DNA of 64,000 nt from Patella vulgata (Eukaryota; Mollusca; Gastropoda; Patellidae): contig NC_065886.2 of assembly GCF_932274485.2 (NCBI RefSeq), positions 33,033,501-33,097,500 of the forward strand, given 5' to 3'. Both the position numbers and the translations under genes were made by a program. Positions 22,910-33,309 of the stretch are shown in pieces. The notes under the pieces are model-generated. The model was given only the letters and a program-made list of their open reading frames with translations. It was not told the origin of the DNA and did not search any database. Within the stretch, counting starts at the first letter, position 1, and the number at the start of each line of letters is the position of its first letter.

Positions 22910-23122
22910 CGGTCACTCGACACAAACTAGGTCATTTCAAGACTTAATATGGTACCAAACAATTTTATTTCAATGTATAGGGGTCTTTATATATCTGTGG
23001 GAGGAAACTGGGGGGGGGGGGGAATGAGGTTGGATACTTGACCATACGCCTGGTCATGTGTGCAAGCTGACAGACCTTATGATCTAAAGCACATGTGTTA
23101 ACCATTCAAACACCCAACCCCC
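22910..23122 (-). repeat. SINE A copy, degraded
   Basis: cactcgacacaaactaggtcatttc through accattcaaacacccaacccc, with a poly-G run replacing part of the middle. Confidence 0.75.
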
Positions 23123-23129
23123 TTTCCTG

Positions 23130-25185
23130 TCAATAATAAAGTACAGTAATTCATTAGGCTAGAATGAATCCACAGGGATGGCCTACTACTGATAGATAAC
23201 CTTATACAGTAGGTTCCAATGTCTTTTTCTAGGGATGATTCATCAGGCTTTACAGTTTGTGTCAACCATTTTCTTCGATGAATACTTGTGTTTGTTGCTA
23301 CTTGCTACATGCTGTTGTCATTTGTTAAACTCTAGAGTACTAAAGACCAACTACTTTTGTGTCAGAAATATTAAAAAGATTTGGTGAATAGCCTCAAACA
23401 GACAGTATTTACAACATATTGTCAAGTTACGAAATCACTACAGCCTACAGTTGATGGTAAAACTTAGTTATAACTTATAAGGAAACAAAGCCATTCAAAA
23501 ATAAATTACTAATTCTGTTTGAGCTTGTTAATGTATGAGATCTTATTTCTAATAATTAAAATACTTTCTCATTTTTTACCTCATAGTGGGTGACAGTACT
23601 AGGCTACAAATCCATTGCCTTCGCAGATAGTAAGACGTAAGATAATTGCCCTCCTCACAATAATCAATTGCATAATGAAAATCTGAATATCCGCACCTCC
23701 CATTATTTTCATAGTTTATAGTGTCATTATGTACAACGACAGTTTGTTTGAAACACGGTTTCCTTTCATACCAAACAGCAAGAAACGTTTGTAACCGTGG
23801 CTAGTGCGTGACACAAGACCTGCTTGGCTATTTTGTAAACTGTGTCACTCTTCTGTATTATCTATGGTTACATGTACTTTCCTCTGTCTGTACGCTCTAA
23901 ATCTTTACGCCTGCAGAGAATTTCCATAATTTAACGAATTCACAACATAAAAGTACTGTGGCCATATCGAAACATACGACGGACTCAGACTTCAGAAATT
24001 GCAATTTCAACGGCTTTGTAAACAGAAAATATTAGAAGTAACCGACTAGCCACAAAGCGAGGGCTGCTTGATACAGACGGCTTCCATCTTGAAAACGAAA
24101 ATCCGTGAACCTAATTTGTGTCAAATTTTATCAGCTCATTGTAGGCTTTAGATACGTCTACGAGTAATATTTCTTACACTCAGACGTAGATGAATATCTT
24201 ATTTACCTTCTTATGTAGTCACATGTCGCATTATTCTTCAATATCTTCCATATTCTACGTACTAAAAACAGCCAGCTATAAAATGGCTGGCCAACATAAA
24301 CCAAAAATGTTGAATGAGCATAAGGGCCAAAAATTAACAATATTCATTGGTTGTTTGCGGTAACAGAGAAATTTCACTTTGTTTTGATTGGTGGAATATA
24401 ATGACGGTCTCTTGCATTGTTTATTCACCATTTACTATACAACCCGCATGATTTCTAATTCTCCATTTTTACGTTTCTTTTACATTTTGTACAGAGACTA
24501 TTGCAACTGCACGATCGGGCGAATGCATTTACAAGTTCTTCCTTGCATGGATATCTGGATCACACTCAGTAAAGTGCACTTCTAATGGAAAATTAACGTC
24601 AAAGAGTAGGCGGAGCCAAAGCCCCCTGTTCTAGAACAGCTGCAGTATTGACCAATCAGCTGCAAGTTATTTAGGTCAATTTCTATATATGGATTACGAG
24701 TAACACATCGTGATATATTTGTATGCAGTTACTATGTGAGTTTACTATAGGCGTTAGTTATACATGTTACCGGCCGGTTACGCTTTCCGTTTTGCGAACA
24801 TAGTAAAGATACCGCTGACATCATTGTGGATGAATTATAATATAATTCCGCTTTTCAAGTAAGACACACCTATCTCATCACTATGGTTGTTTTACAATTT
24901 ATAAATAGAAATAATTTCATCTTTCTTAAATATTAAATATATTATTAGTGATTATTTCAGCGCGATCTGACGTTATTCTACTTTAAAATACAACAGAAGT
25001 CTACTCATAGGAATGTTTTCTTCGTGATAAGATTACAAACACAGGGAGTGATATTTACTGTATTAAAGTTTGTATTTTCTTTTTTGCAATTCTTTCCCGG
25101 GGGGGGGGGGGCGGACAAAAACCTCCGAGGGGGGGGGGGGTCCTTTCGGACAAAAACATCGTCTAGTCATTCGGATGGATCCGCT
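23130..25185. other. Repeat-poor stretch upstream of cic
   Basis: Fewer recognisable repeats than elsewhere for about 2 kb. No protein-coding frame of note. Holds the candidate promoter described separately and two long G runs at 25099-25111 and 25129-25140. Confidence 0.5.
24200..24395 (-). promoter_or_regulatory. Candidate cic promoter / 5' UTR exon
   Basis: On the minus strand, two CCAAT boxes (ccaccaatc at 24385-24393 and aaccaatgaa near 24343-24352) lie above a possible leader exon ending at donor AAG|GTAAAT (24201-24206). The acceptor at 20744 requires such a non-coding exon. A TATAAAAT at 24278-24285 reads on the plus strand, so the direction is uncertain. Inference only. Confidence 0.22.
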
Positions 25186-25189
25186 CCTG

Positions 25190-25538
25190 AACGGGAGACA
25201 CGGTGGCTAAATGGGTAAGAGGCTGGCTTGCTAGCCTGGAGGTCGCGTGTTCGATCCCTGCATTGGCTGAGAAAGTTCATCGGCATTTTTCGACGTGGTT
25301 TCACCTTGTCAGTGGTGTAGGACGCAGGGTCTGACAAGGACAGCTGTTTAGTCGTTCGGGTGTGACGAGGTCCCGTGTATACATTTGCGTGCACGTAAAA
25401 GATCCCTTGGCAGTTGGATTTTAATATAGGAGTAGGCTATAGTGCCGCTGCCCTGCAAAATTTTCCTCATAGCACACTGTATGCCGTTTGCCCCGTCTTC
25501 ATTATCCCAGTTGGAGCAGGATAGTAGACGTTATAGCT
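25190..25538 (+). repeat. SINE B, full-length reference copy (tRNA-derived SINE)
   Basis: The head has an A box TGGCTAAATG (25204-25213) and B box GTTCGATCC (25249-25257), with gctagcctggaggtcgcgtg between. The body runs tgcattggctgagaaagttc, ccttgtcagtggtgtaggac, tctgacaaggacagctg, cgtgcacgtaaaagatccc, ttggcagttgga, agtgccgctgccctgcaaaa, tcatagcacactgtatgcc, cccgtcttcattatcccag, ttggagcaggatagtagacg. The tail is close to the consensus GTTAAACCCCATTTCATTTC but diverged here. Confidence 0.9.
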
Positions 25539-25544
25539 GTTAGC

Positions 25545-26119
25545 ACTCCATCATGTAGGTACGTAAGTACGTGTTATGCAAGTTCAAACGATATTCAGGC
25601 CAACGCCTACAGGTATCGGGACTGCGATATTCCCGCGACTGATTGAATGGAGAGCTTCATTAAATTAAGGCATGGGGGCGTTGTTGGCGAGTTTTCAAGG
25701 ATTCATTCATACGAAACTTACCTTGACTGTCTACAATAAATAAGAACAGACGCGAAAGTAGTTAACAGGCATTTTAATTCCTACTTCGAGAATTTATTCT
25801 ATTTGCATTGTCATATCTAATGAAATTGGAAATAAGTCTCTTTTTTAGTCTGTGTGTATATGAAAGATGTAAAACGGATTAGAACCGCATATCAAAATAT
25901 AAAATATAGTACACTAATTTTTCAACATGGCCCCCATTGAGGGCTGAGATCTATTCTCAAAGTAGATGGTTCATTGTGTGCAGAATGGGAAAGATCCGCT
26001 GTTTGCGAGTGGCATTCATTCAGGTATAGTTATTCCCCTTTAGTCTATAATTGATGTGTGTAAGCTACGCACAAGGATTACAGGGGGAGAGGGTAGGGGT
26101 GGGATGTGTTTGTGTGTGG

Positions 26120-26120
<1 letters not shown>
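25545..26120. other. No gene or named element seen
   Basis: Unassigned. The segment near 25860-25990 (gatgtaaaacggattagaaccgcat ... gagatctattctcaaagta) is similar to 34110-34250. Confidence 0.45.
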
Positions 26121-26125
<5 letters not shown>

Positions 26126-26158
<33 letters not shown>

Positions 26159-26215
26159 GACTCTACACCTTGTCACAGGCAAGCGTGGGCTTGAAACCAC
26201 AAACACTTTACTCAC
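26126..26215 (-). repeat. (GA)n microsatellite with SINE A remnant
   Basis: (GA)n at 26126-26155, then cgactctacaccttgtcac and gcttgaaaccac, a decayed SINE A head region. Confidence 0.55.
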
Positions 26216-26304
26216 TCATCCCAGCAACGGGTGCAGTCAAGGCTGTTTATATAATTATGCACTCAACCCCACCCCCCTGGATCCGACTAAGGGCATTACA
26301 GAAC

Positions 26305-26545
26305 ACACTGAATCAACGAGTAAGACCCTGGTTCACTGACTAGGTTGCCCCGGGTTCGATCCCGGTTTTGGCTGAGAAAATTACTCGGGATTTTTCAGTG
26401 GTCAGTGGTGCAGGATAGTGGGCTTGGCAAACAACATCAGATGGGGCGGAAAATATAGGTTCGTGTACAAACTGGAGTGTACCCACAAGAACCATTAACA
26501 GTCGGAATTCGTTTTACAGTCGTAGCCTGTTTCATGCAGAACAAT
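26305..26545 (+). repeat. SINE B copy, divergent head
   Basis: caacgagtaagaccctggttcactgac, B box gggttcgatcccgg, ggctgagaaaatt, cagtggtgcaggatagtggg, cggaattcgttttacagtcg. Confidence 0.7.
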
Positions 26546-26576
26546 GGTTTGACAACATTATAACTGTTTCTATTAC

Positions 26577-27314
26577 AGATGCATAATTCAAGAGCTAAAT
26601 CTGCCTTTTGCATGCCTTTGTTGATGCCTTAAATGTTATATAAATTATTAAATGGGCATTATGTAAGATTTAGACAAATAGCTGGCCGTTTTCGCTATAC
26701 TATTTCAAAACTCGATTATGTAAAATGAATGAATTGACATTTTCACTTAAATTACTTTATTTTGAGCGAGGTTATCAATAGTTGTAGTTTTGACAAGATG
26801 TGTGTATTGATCGTAACCACCATACTGGTCATTTGAGTCTTAGCCTCATTAAATGGCCGAACCGTTCTAATCTACTAAAAGCTGGACCCATCCGATGGCA
26901 CCGAGAGTTGATTATGGTCTTGTCATGTTAATAAATGTCTAATTAATAATTCATATAACATTTAAGGCCCAAAAGAAAGACATGCAATAGGCAGATTTAG
27001 CTCTTACATAATACCTGTTTAATTAGACATTTATTAACTTGCCAAGACCATAATCAATTCTCGGTGCCATCAGTTGCTCTAGATTTTCAACAGGTTCAAA
27101 CACGATTGGCGGTTAATGATTTAATTAAAAAGTGGACTTTGTTTACTATCTAGTCTATTTATTATCGTAACAACGGTAGCAATGACAATCGAGACTGCGC
27201 TATTCTCCAAACAGTTCTAAAGCCAATTTCAAGAAATCACTGCTTCATTATCTAATGTTTAACTATTACAGCGCGAACTGTCAGCTCTTTATCTAAATTT
27301 TACATAATGTGCCT
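26577..27314 (+). mobile_element. MITE family C, outer copy split by a second C copy
   Basis: Left part 26577-26651 (gcataattcaagagctaaatctgcc ... taaattattaa). Right part from 27019 (ttaattagacatttatt ... gcgaactgtcagctctttatc ... acataatgtgcc), followed by TTAA 27315-27318. The interruption is the nested copy at 26652-27018. Confidence 0.88.
26652..27018 (-). mobile_element. MITE family C, nested copy with exact TTAA duplication
   Basis: 367 bp, flanked by TTAA at 26648-26651 and 27019-27022. Removing it and one TTAA restores the family consensus taaattattaattagacat in the outer copy, showing TTAA is the target site. Confidence 0.92.
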
Positions 27315-27431
27315 TTAATAATCATTACATAAATCCTGTTAGTGCAGATATGATCAGAGTAGGCGTTACGGATGTTGGCATTTGGCCAGCCACGGTCATA
27401 TTGTCTCTCTCGATTGTTTCTGTATAGGCCT

Positions 27432-27712
27432 AAAGGGAGGGAGAGAAATGGGGTTTAAAGTTCACTCGACACAAAATAGTTAATTTCGGGAATAACATAT
27501 GGTTCAATTTTATTTCCATAATTTGCTTTCGCATAGGGGTCTTTAGCAATGGGAGGAAACCGGAGGATTCGGAGAAAACCCACGAGGTTGGATAGGCGAT
27601 CCTAGTCCTTGCCACGTACAACCGGGGAATCGAAACCACGGCCAGTTGACTCAATGACAGACTTTATGATACAGCGCGCACGTACTAACCATTCAGCCAT
27701 CCACCCTCCCCT
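27432..27712 (-). repeat. SINE A, full-length copy
   Basis: gagagaaatggggtttaaagttcactcgac through gccatccaccc; the head and B box region are intact. Confidence 0.88.
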
Positions 27713-27726
27713 CCCATCCCCCTAAG

Positions 27727-27972
27727 TTAAAGAGAGACACACAAACTGCGTCATTTCGGGAATAACATGGTTCAGTTTTATTTTAATAATTCGCTTACCC
27801 GTAGGGGTCTTTAGCAGTGGGAGGAAACCGGAGTACCCGGGAAAAAAACACGATGATGAACAAGCGACAATACTTATTGTCACGTACATGTGGGGAGTCG
27901 TAACCACACCACTAGACTGCTTAATGACAGTCCTTTTATAACCCACACGCGTTACACTCCCGCCCGCCGCCT
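27727..27972 (-). repeat. SINE A copy directly beside another
   Basis: agagagacacacaaactgcgtcatttcgg through the divergent head (cacgcgttacactcccgcccgcc). Confidence 0.8.
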
Positions 27973-27999
27973 TACACCCGATACTAGTTAAAGTTTCTA

Positions 28000-28400
28000 C
28001 CAGTAGGCCTACATATTTCACAACCTTCGGATCACAGTGGTTATTTCGCCAACCTTGATGAGGAGACCTTTTCAAAAGAGATGTTATATAAAGGTAATTG
28101 ATACCTATAACTAAACATAAGACGTTTAGAAAAACTTGACCTGTTTGATTTGGGTCAAAACTAAAATTGTAGACATTCGGGCTACACTACGGACACTCTA
28201 AGTCAAATTGTTTTTCAATGTTAGTGACTATTTTATTTTAGTAGATTGTTAACACTAAGTAAAATTTAACTATACAAGTACACATGTAACTGCATGTCTA
28301 TTTTAAAATAACGTCATAACAACGAGTTGACTTGATATTCACCTCTGTTGTTTATTGCTTGAAATGTCTGTGTAGCTTTTAAGTCGTGTCCAAGCGTTTG
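28000..28400. other. No gene or named element seen
   Basis: AT-rich unassigned sequence. Confidence 0.4.
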
Positions 28401-28404
28401 TCTT

Positions 28405-28500
28405 ATAGGTCTTTAGCAGTGGGAGGAAAACGAAGGGTCCTGGAGAAAACCCACGAGGTTGGCACGCACAAGATGGAAATCGAATGACAACAGACCTAGA
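28405..28500 (-). repeat. SINE A middle fragment
   Basis: ggtctttagcagtgggaggaaaacg, gagaaaacccacgaggttgg, then a deletion into atcgaatgacaacagacc. Confidence 0.7.
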
Positions 28501-28693
28501 CATCTCTCTATATAAGTACATCGCCTAGATACAAATATAGAATTAGAAGCCAAGCTTTATTTTCTGAAGGCATTATTTTCTGAACAAGGGAAGCCACATC
28601 CTATATATGTCTCTAACACGGTGTGGGTTTATTTGTCAACGCAAAGAACATTGACCTATAAGTGTAATGACCGGCAGATTGGATACAAAAATA

Positions 28694-29009
28694 CATAAAA
28701 TGGGGTTTAACGTCCTAATGACTAATGAAGACGGGCATACACCATACATCATGCTGTCGGGGTAATTTTGCCTGGCCAGCGACACTACGGCATAATCTTA
28801 CTTTGAATTCCGTCTGCCAAGAGTTTTATTACGTGCACGCCAATGTGTGCATGGGACCCCGGGTTTTCGCCCCATTCTAACAACGCTATAGACGTTCCTG
28901 CACCACTGAAAGGCAAACCACGTGACGCAGGATATGAATTCCCGAGAAAATTTCTTGGCTTACACCGGGAGCAAACCAGCGTCTTACTCACTGATCCATC
29001 GCGACTCAT
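28694..29009 (-). repeat. SINE B, nearly full copy
   Basis: aaatggggtttaacgtcctaatg, gaagacgggcatac, gaattccgtctgccaag, tcttactcactgatccatcgcgactc. Confidence 0.85.
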
Positions 29010-29163
29010 GGGCACAACAATATATTATTCTGATGAAAGGACATGGGATACGTGGTTGAACAGGTGTACTCTAATAAATATGCCGGACGTACCAATAAAC
29101 GACTTTATTAACACGTTCGACTCCGTCTAGAACACACCGTGGTTTCCAGCGAGCTTCGTCAAG

Positions 29164-29303
29164 TTCCGGTTATAACCGGTTGATTCCGACCAAAAACGGC
29201 TGATTCCGGTCATAAACGACTGTTTCCGGTCATTAACGACTGTTTCCGACCATTACCGACTGTTTCCGGTCATTAACGCCCGATTTAGGTCATGAACGGT
29301 TGA
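29164..29303 (+). repeat. Minisatellite, seven 20-bp units
   Basis: Unit ttccggtcattaacgactgt repeated head to tail with substitutions. Outer units carry ggttataaccggttga and ggtcatgaacggttga. Confidence 0.9.
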
Positions 29304-29335
29304 TTACATTGACACCGAAGAAAAGTAGAAGAGAA

Positions 29336-29702
29336 ATGAAATGAAATGGGGTTTAACGTATATTGTTCTGCTCCAACTGGGCTAACGAAGACGGACATAC
29401 GCCATACAGTGGGCTGTGAGGGAAATTTTTCCCGGACAGCGGCACTACAGCCTACTCTTATATCGAATTCCAATTAGGATCTTTTACGTGCACGCCAATG
29501 TGTATACGGGTCCTCGGTTTTTCGTTCCACCAGAACGACTATACTTTGTCCCTTGCCCGACTCTCTGTCCAAGATCAATAACAAAAGGGAACCACGCCGG
29601 AATAGCCCAATGCACTTTCTCGGCCAATGCAGGGATCGTACACGGGTCCTCCGGGTTAGCGAGCCAACAACGTCTTACTCACTTAACTACCGTGGCTCCA
29701 GT
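29336..29702 (-). repeat. SINE B, full-length copy
   Basis: gaaatgaaatggggtttaacg ... acgtgcacgccaatgtgta ... gccaatgcagggatcg ... cttactcacttaactaccgtggctcc. Confidence 0.9.
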
Positions 29703-29993
29703 AGAAGAGAAAGTGAGCCGCGATTAAAAGCCGTGCTAACACCACCGTTTATTAACAAATCGTAGGATCTCTAATGGCAGAAAGTTTCTTACGAACCATT
29801 ACAAATTATATTTTCTCGACAAACGACACATTAAATTGATAACCATTGAAACTGCCGTGAAAAATATATCTCTGGTTAAAGCAAGATCAATTCGTTAGAT
29901 TAACACATTTTCTCGAGGGCTTCTCCCAGTCACAAACCAACTGTCAACAAAAAGTGTAAGATTGTCGTGTGTAGATTTATTTCAGTCAAAAAT

Positions 29994-30115
29994 TTGGTAC
30001 AATTTTATTTCAATAAATCGCTTGGGCGTAGGAGTCTTTAGCAGTGGGAGGAAAACTGGAGGACCCCCCCAAAACCCACCGAGGTCAGACAGGCGACTCT
30101 AACCTATTGGTACTC
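29994..30115 (-). repeat. SINE A middle fragment
   Basis: attttatttcaataaatcgcttgg through gacaggcgactctaacc. Confidence 0.75.
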
Positions 30116-30182
30116 GATTCAACGTATGCCCGTTTTCGTCAATAAGAAAACCACGGCGTTAAATCCTATTTCATTTCTTTTA

Positions 30183-30445
30183 AAGGAGCTAAATCGCTAA
30201 TATTTGGGACCTAGAAATTGACACAAATCGGTCACAACGCATATAATAATGTAACATGGATGTATATAAACTGATTTACATTCAATCGTTTCCGTTTTTA
30301 TTCTAATTTCAAATCAGTTATGTTCGGCCAAATACGCCAGGAGTCTCAATAGAATGGCAATCTCTAGCGTCTGGTTATTCCAGCCTACACCGACGGTATT
30401 TATTGCACCATTTGCAGATAAGAATTTGACGTCACCACTTTTGAC
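30183..30445 (-). repeat. Dispersed repeat E, second copy
   Basis: Reverse complement of the 11020-11272 segment of the longest copy: ggagctaaatcgctaatatttgggacc, agttatgttcggccaaatacgccaggag, ccgacggtatttattgc. Confidence 0.75.
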
Positions 30446-30463
30446 GTGCAATGACATGTTACA

Positions 30464-30830
30464 AATGAAATGGAATGGGGTTTAACGTCCTACTGTTTTG
30501 CTCCGACTAGGCTAATGAAGACGGCCATACGCCATACAGTGTGTTATAGGGAAATTTTGCCCAGGCAGCTGCACTACGGCCTACTCTTATATCGAATTCC
30601 AACTGCCAAGGGATCCTTTACTTACATGCCAATATATACACGGGACCTCGGTTTTTCGTTCCCATCCGAACGACTAGACAGCTTTCCTTGTCAGCCCCTC
30701 CGTCCTGCATCGCTGACAAGAGAGAACCACGCCGGAAAATCTGGATGAACTTTCTCGGCCAATGCAGGGATCGAACACCCGACCTCCAGGCTAGCGAGCT
30801 AGCGTCTTACCCACTTAGCCACGTGATCCC
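30464..30830 (-). repeat. SINE B, full-length copy
   Basis: aatggggtttaacgtcctactg through cttacccacttagccacgtgatcc. All body blocks and the B box (reverse ggatcgaacacc) are present. Confidence 0.92.
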
Positions 30831-30832
30831 CT

Positions 30833-31166
30833 ACCATTATAATACCATACGAAATATTATAATACCATACATAGCTATATATACGAAATATTATAATAGG
30901 GCCTACCATACGAAATATAATACCATATATACATAGCTATATGTACGAAATAGTATAATACCATATATAGCTATGTACGAAATATTATAATACCATAATA
31001 TATAGTTATATATACGAAATATTATAATACCATACATAGCTATATACGAAATATTATAATACCATAATATATAGTTATATATACGAAATATTATAATACC
31101 ATATAGTTATATACGAAATATTATAACACCATACATAGCTGTATACGAAATATTATAATACCATAA
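30833..31166 (+). repeat. Minisatellite of acgaaatattataataccat units
   Basis: Core acgaaatattataataccat alternates with a variable spacer atagctatat or catagctatat; unit about 28-36 bp. A second array of the same unit lies at 58014-58415. Confidence 0.9.
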
Positions 31167-31176
31167 AGATTGTCAG

Positions 31177-31265
31177 GCCCTCCGTCCTTGTTACAAATGG
31201 CGCTGAAACGCATCATGGTACACGAGACTTATATCGCTACTTTAAACCGAATTAAACCACGGTAC
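31177..31265 (-). repeat. Dispersed repeat E fragment
   Basis: ccttgttacaaatggcgctgaaacgcatcatggtacacgag matches the longest E copy in reverse. Confidence 0.6.
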
Positions 31266-31525
31266 GAGTTCTGGCATTTTGTCCGCTACCCCTATTCATT
31301 ATCCCAACCAGTCACGTGATCAGTATATATTGTATGTAGCCATTGACTGATTGATATTACCTTCACGTGTATAATTTATATATATTTGATCTAAATCTTT
31401 ACTATGTTGGTGTGAATTAACTGTAGGTGTGGTCATGAAGTGTAACGGTGCGTACATGGGTTGCCTCCCCTTGCAAAGAAACGCATCGTTTAAAGCAACC
31501 GTCTCTATAAATGTCTGACTGGAAA

Positions 31526-31772
31526 AATGAAATGAAATGGGATTAACGTCTATCGTTTCTGCACCAACCGGGCTACTGTCATGCTTTATAAGGGGGACTG
31601 TGTCCATTCCCTTCTTTGAATTACAACTGTCACTACGAACTACAAACAATGGGGAAAAATGGTAAACAATCTCGAGGAACCATATCGGCCAACACCGGGA
31701 TCAAACCTTCTCGGACAACACCGCGATCTCCTGGCTAGCGAGCCAGTGTCTTACTCACTAAGCCACAGTACA
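31526..31772 (-). repeat. SINE B copy with internal deletion
   Basis: gaaatgaaatgggattaacgtc, gcaccaaccgggct, then ggccaacaccgggatcaaacc ... tcttactcactaagccac. Confidence 0.8.
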
Positions 31773-32019
31773 CATGTAGTATAAGTTGATAGATAAAATA
31801 GTAAACACTAGCCAATAACCTAGCACGATGATGGTGTACAACATCGATTTCTGTAGCTGACTCTCTCGTAGCTGGCTGGTCGGTTGTTAAGTGGGTGTTT
31901 AGAGTAGGTCACCGTTCAATCTGAATGAGATCAGGTCTAAAAATAGTCTACCAGTCTAACGGTATAAAACCTTACAAACTAACATTACTAATATCTGTTC
32001 ACATATTTTACAGACAGAA

Positions 32020-32106
32020 AGTGAGAGACGTGGGGTTTAAGATCCCAGCGACACAAACTAGGTCATTTCATATGGTTAAATTTATTTCAATAGTAGCTGC
32101 CTCGTT

Positions 32107-32139
<33 letters not shown>

Positions 32140-32276
32140 AGTACAATTTTATTTCAAGAACCAACTCCTTGTCACGTACAAGCGGAGAAGATCGAAACCA
32201 CGCCACTTGACTCAATGACAGACATTATGATCAGAAGCGCACAAGTTATATAAACCATTCCCCCATCCCACCCACA
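32020..32276 (-). repeat. SINE A copy interrupted by (GA)n
   Basis: gtgagagacgtggggtttaag through ccatcccaccc. A (GA)n tract (32108-32137) replaces the middle block. Confidence 0.8.
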
Positions 32277-32379
32277 TTTAAGATGAGGAGCGTAGGTACA
32301 TCCCAAACTTGGGCTGCCTATCTAGAGCTAGCTCGGGCTGAGAATGGCGTAGGTAGTGGCGGTATAACTAAACGTGGTG

Positions 32380-32480
32380 GGGGAGGGGGAGATCAGAACG
32401 GAAGACTAAACTTTGGAAGTACAATAAAAGGAGGGGAAGGGGAAAAGAAGGGGAAGTGGGCGGGGAAGGGGGGGGGGCAT
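32380..32480 (+). repeat. Purine-rich low-complexity tract
   Basis: gggggagggggagatcag, ggaggggaaggggaaaagaagg, ggggaaggggggggggc; the open frame here (32283-32537) is low complexity and not taken as a gene. Confidence 0.6.
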
Positions 32481-32538
32481 CTCATAGGATGTCAAGGGGT
32501 TCTGTCACATGCCGTCAATGAGTTGGCGGTACCTTAGT

Positions 32539-32696
32539 TTTCGTCCCATTCTAGCGATTATAGACACTGTGCCTTGTCAGGTCATCCGTCCTGCACAACT
32601 GACAAGGCGAAACCACACCGGATAATCCCGCGAGCGAACCCTAGATCTCCTTTTTATCGATACAGATTCTAACGCACTTAACCACTGCGGCTCCAA
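32539..32696 (-). repeat. SINE B 5' half
   Basis: tcgtcccattctagcgatta, ccttgtcaggtcatccgtcctgcac, gcacttaaccactgcggctcc. Confidence 0.8.
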
Positions 32697-32951
32697 AAAA
32701 CCGCCGATTCTTGCAGCGAAAGATCTAAAATAATAGTGAATAATATCAAAGGTAACCATGGAGCCACCTGACGAAATGACGTCAAAACAAAATTTCCCTT
32801 TTATATCAACGGACTATAGATATAAAGCTACAAAGGCCCAGTATCAGCTCAGAACACATCAACAAATTAAACAAATATTAATCATTGTCTTGGATTAGGT
32901 TTTTCTGCGATTAACTAGTAAATTTGTTTATATATTTATAAAAACCAACCA

Positions 32952-33300
32952 CGTATCTGTGTCATTTATTGTCCGTGTCCTGTGTCATTTATTGTCCACA
33001 TACTGTATCTGTGTCATTTATTGACCCATGTCCGGTATCTGTGTCATTTATTGTCCATGTACCATATCTGTATCCATGTCCAGTATCTGTGCTCTGTAGC
33101 TGTCCATGTCCTGTATCTGTGTCATGTATTGTCCTTAATCAGTATTTGTGTCATTTATCTGTGTCACATGTTGTCTATGTACTGTCCATATCCTGTATAT
33201 GTGTCACTTTCCATGTATCTGTGTCATTTACTGTCCATGTCTATGTGCCGGTTTCATTTATTGTCCACGCCCTGTCCACGACTCTCCATGTCTTTCCACC
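32952..33300 (+). repeat. Minisatellite of gtcatttattgtccatgtcctgtatctgt units
   Basis: About a dozen variable units built from tgtgtcatttattgtccatg and tcctgtatctg. It stays open in two frames, giving repetitive Tyr/Cys/His or Val/Ser/Cys peptides, so its open frames (32969-33421, 32982-33332) are judged not to be genes. Confidence 0.85.
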
Positions 33301-33309
33301 TAAACCAAT

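Noticed and set aside
25190-25260. Possible functional tRNA gene
   Set aside because: A and B boxes are present, but no cloverleaf acceptor pairing was found and the sequence continues into the SINE B body.
27722-28075. 117-residue minus-strand open frame with SSGFLPLLKTPT
   Set aside because: This peptide recurs at many loci because it is the translation of the SINE A middle block.
30833-31166. CRISPR-like array
   Set aside because: Spacers are near-identical AT-rich strings and the genome is animal; this is a minisatellite.
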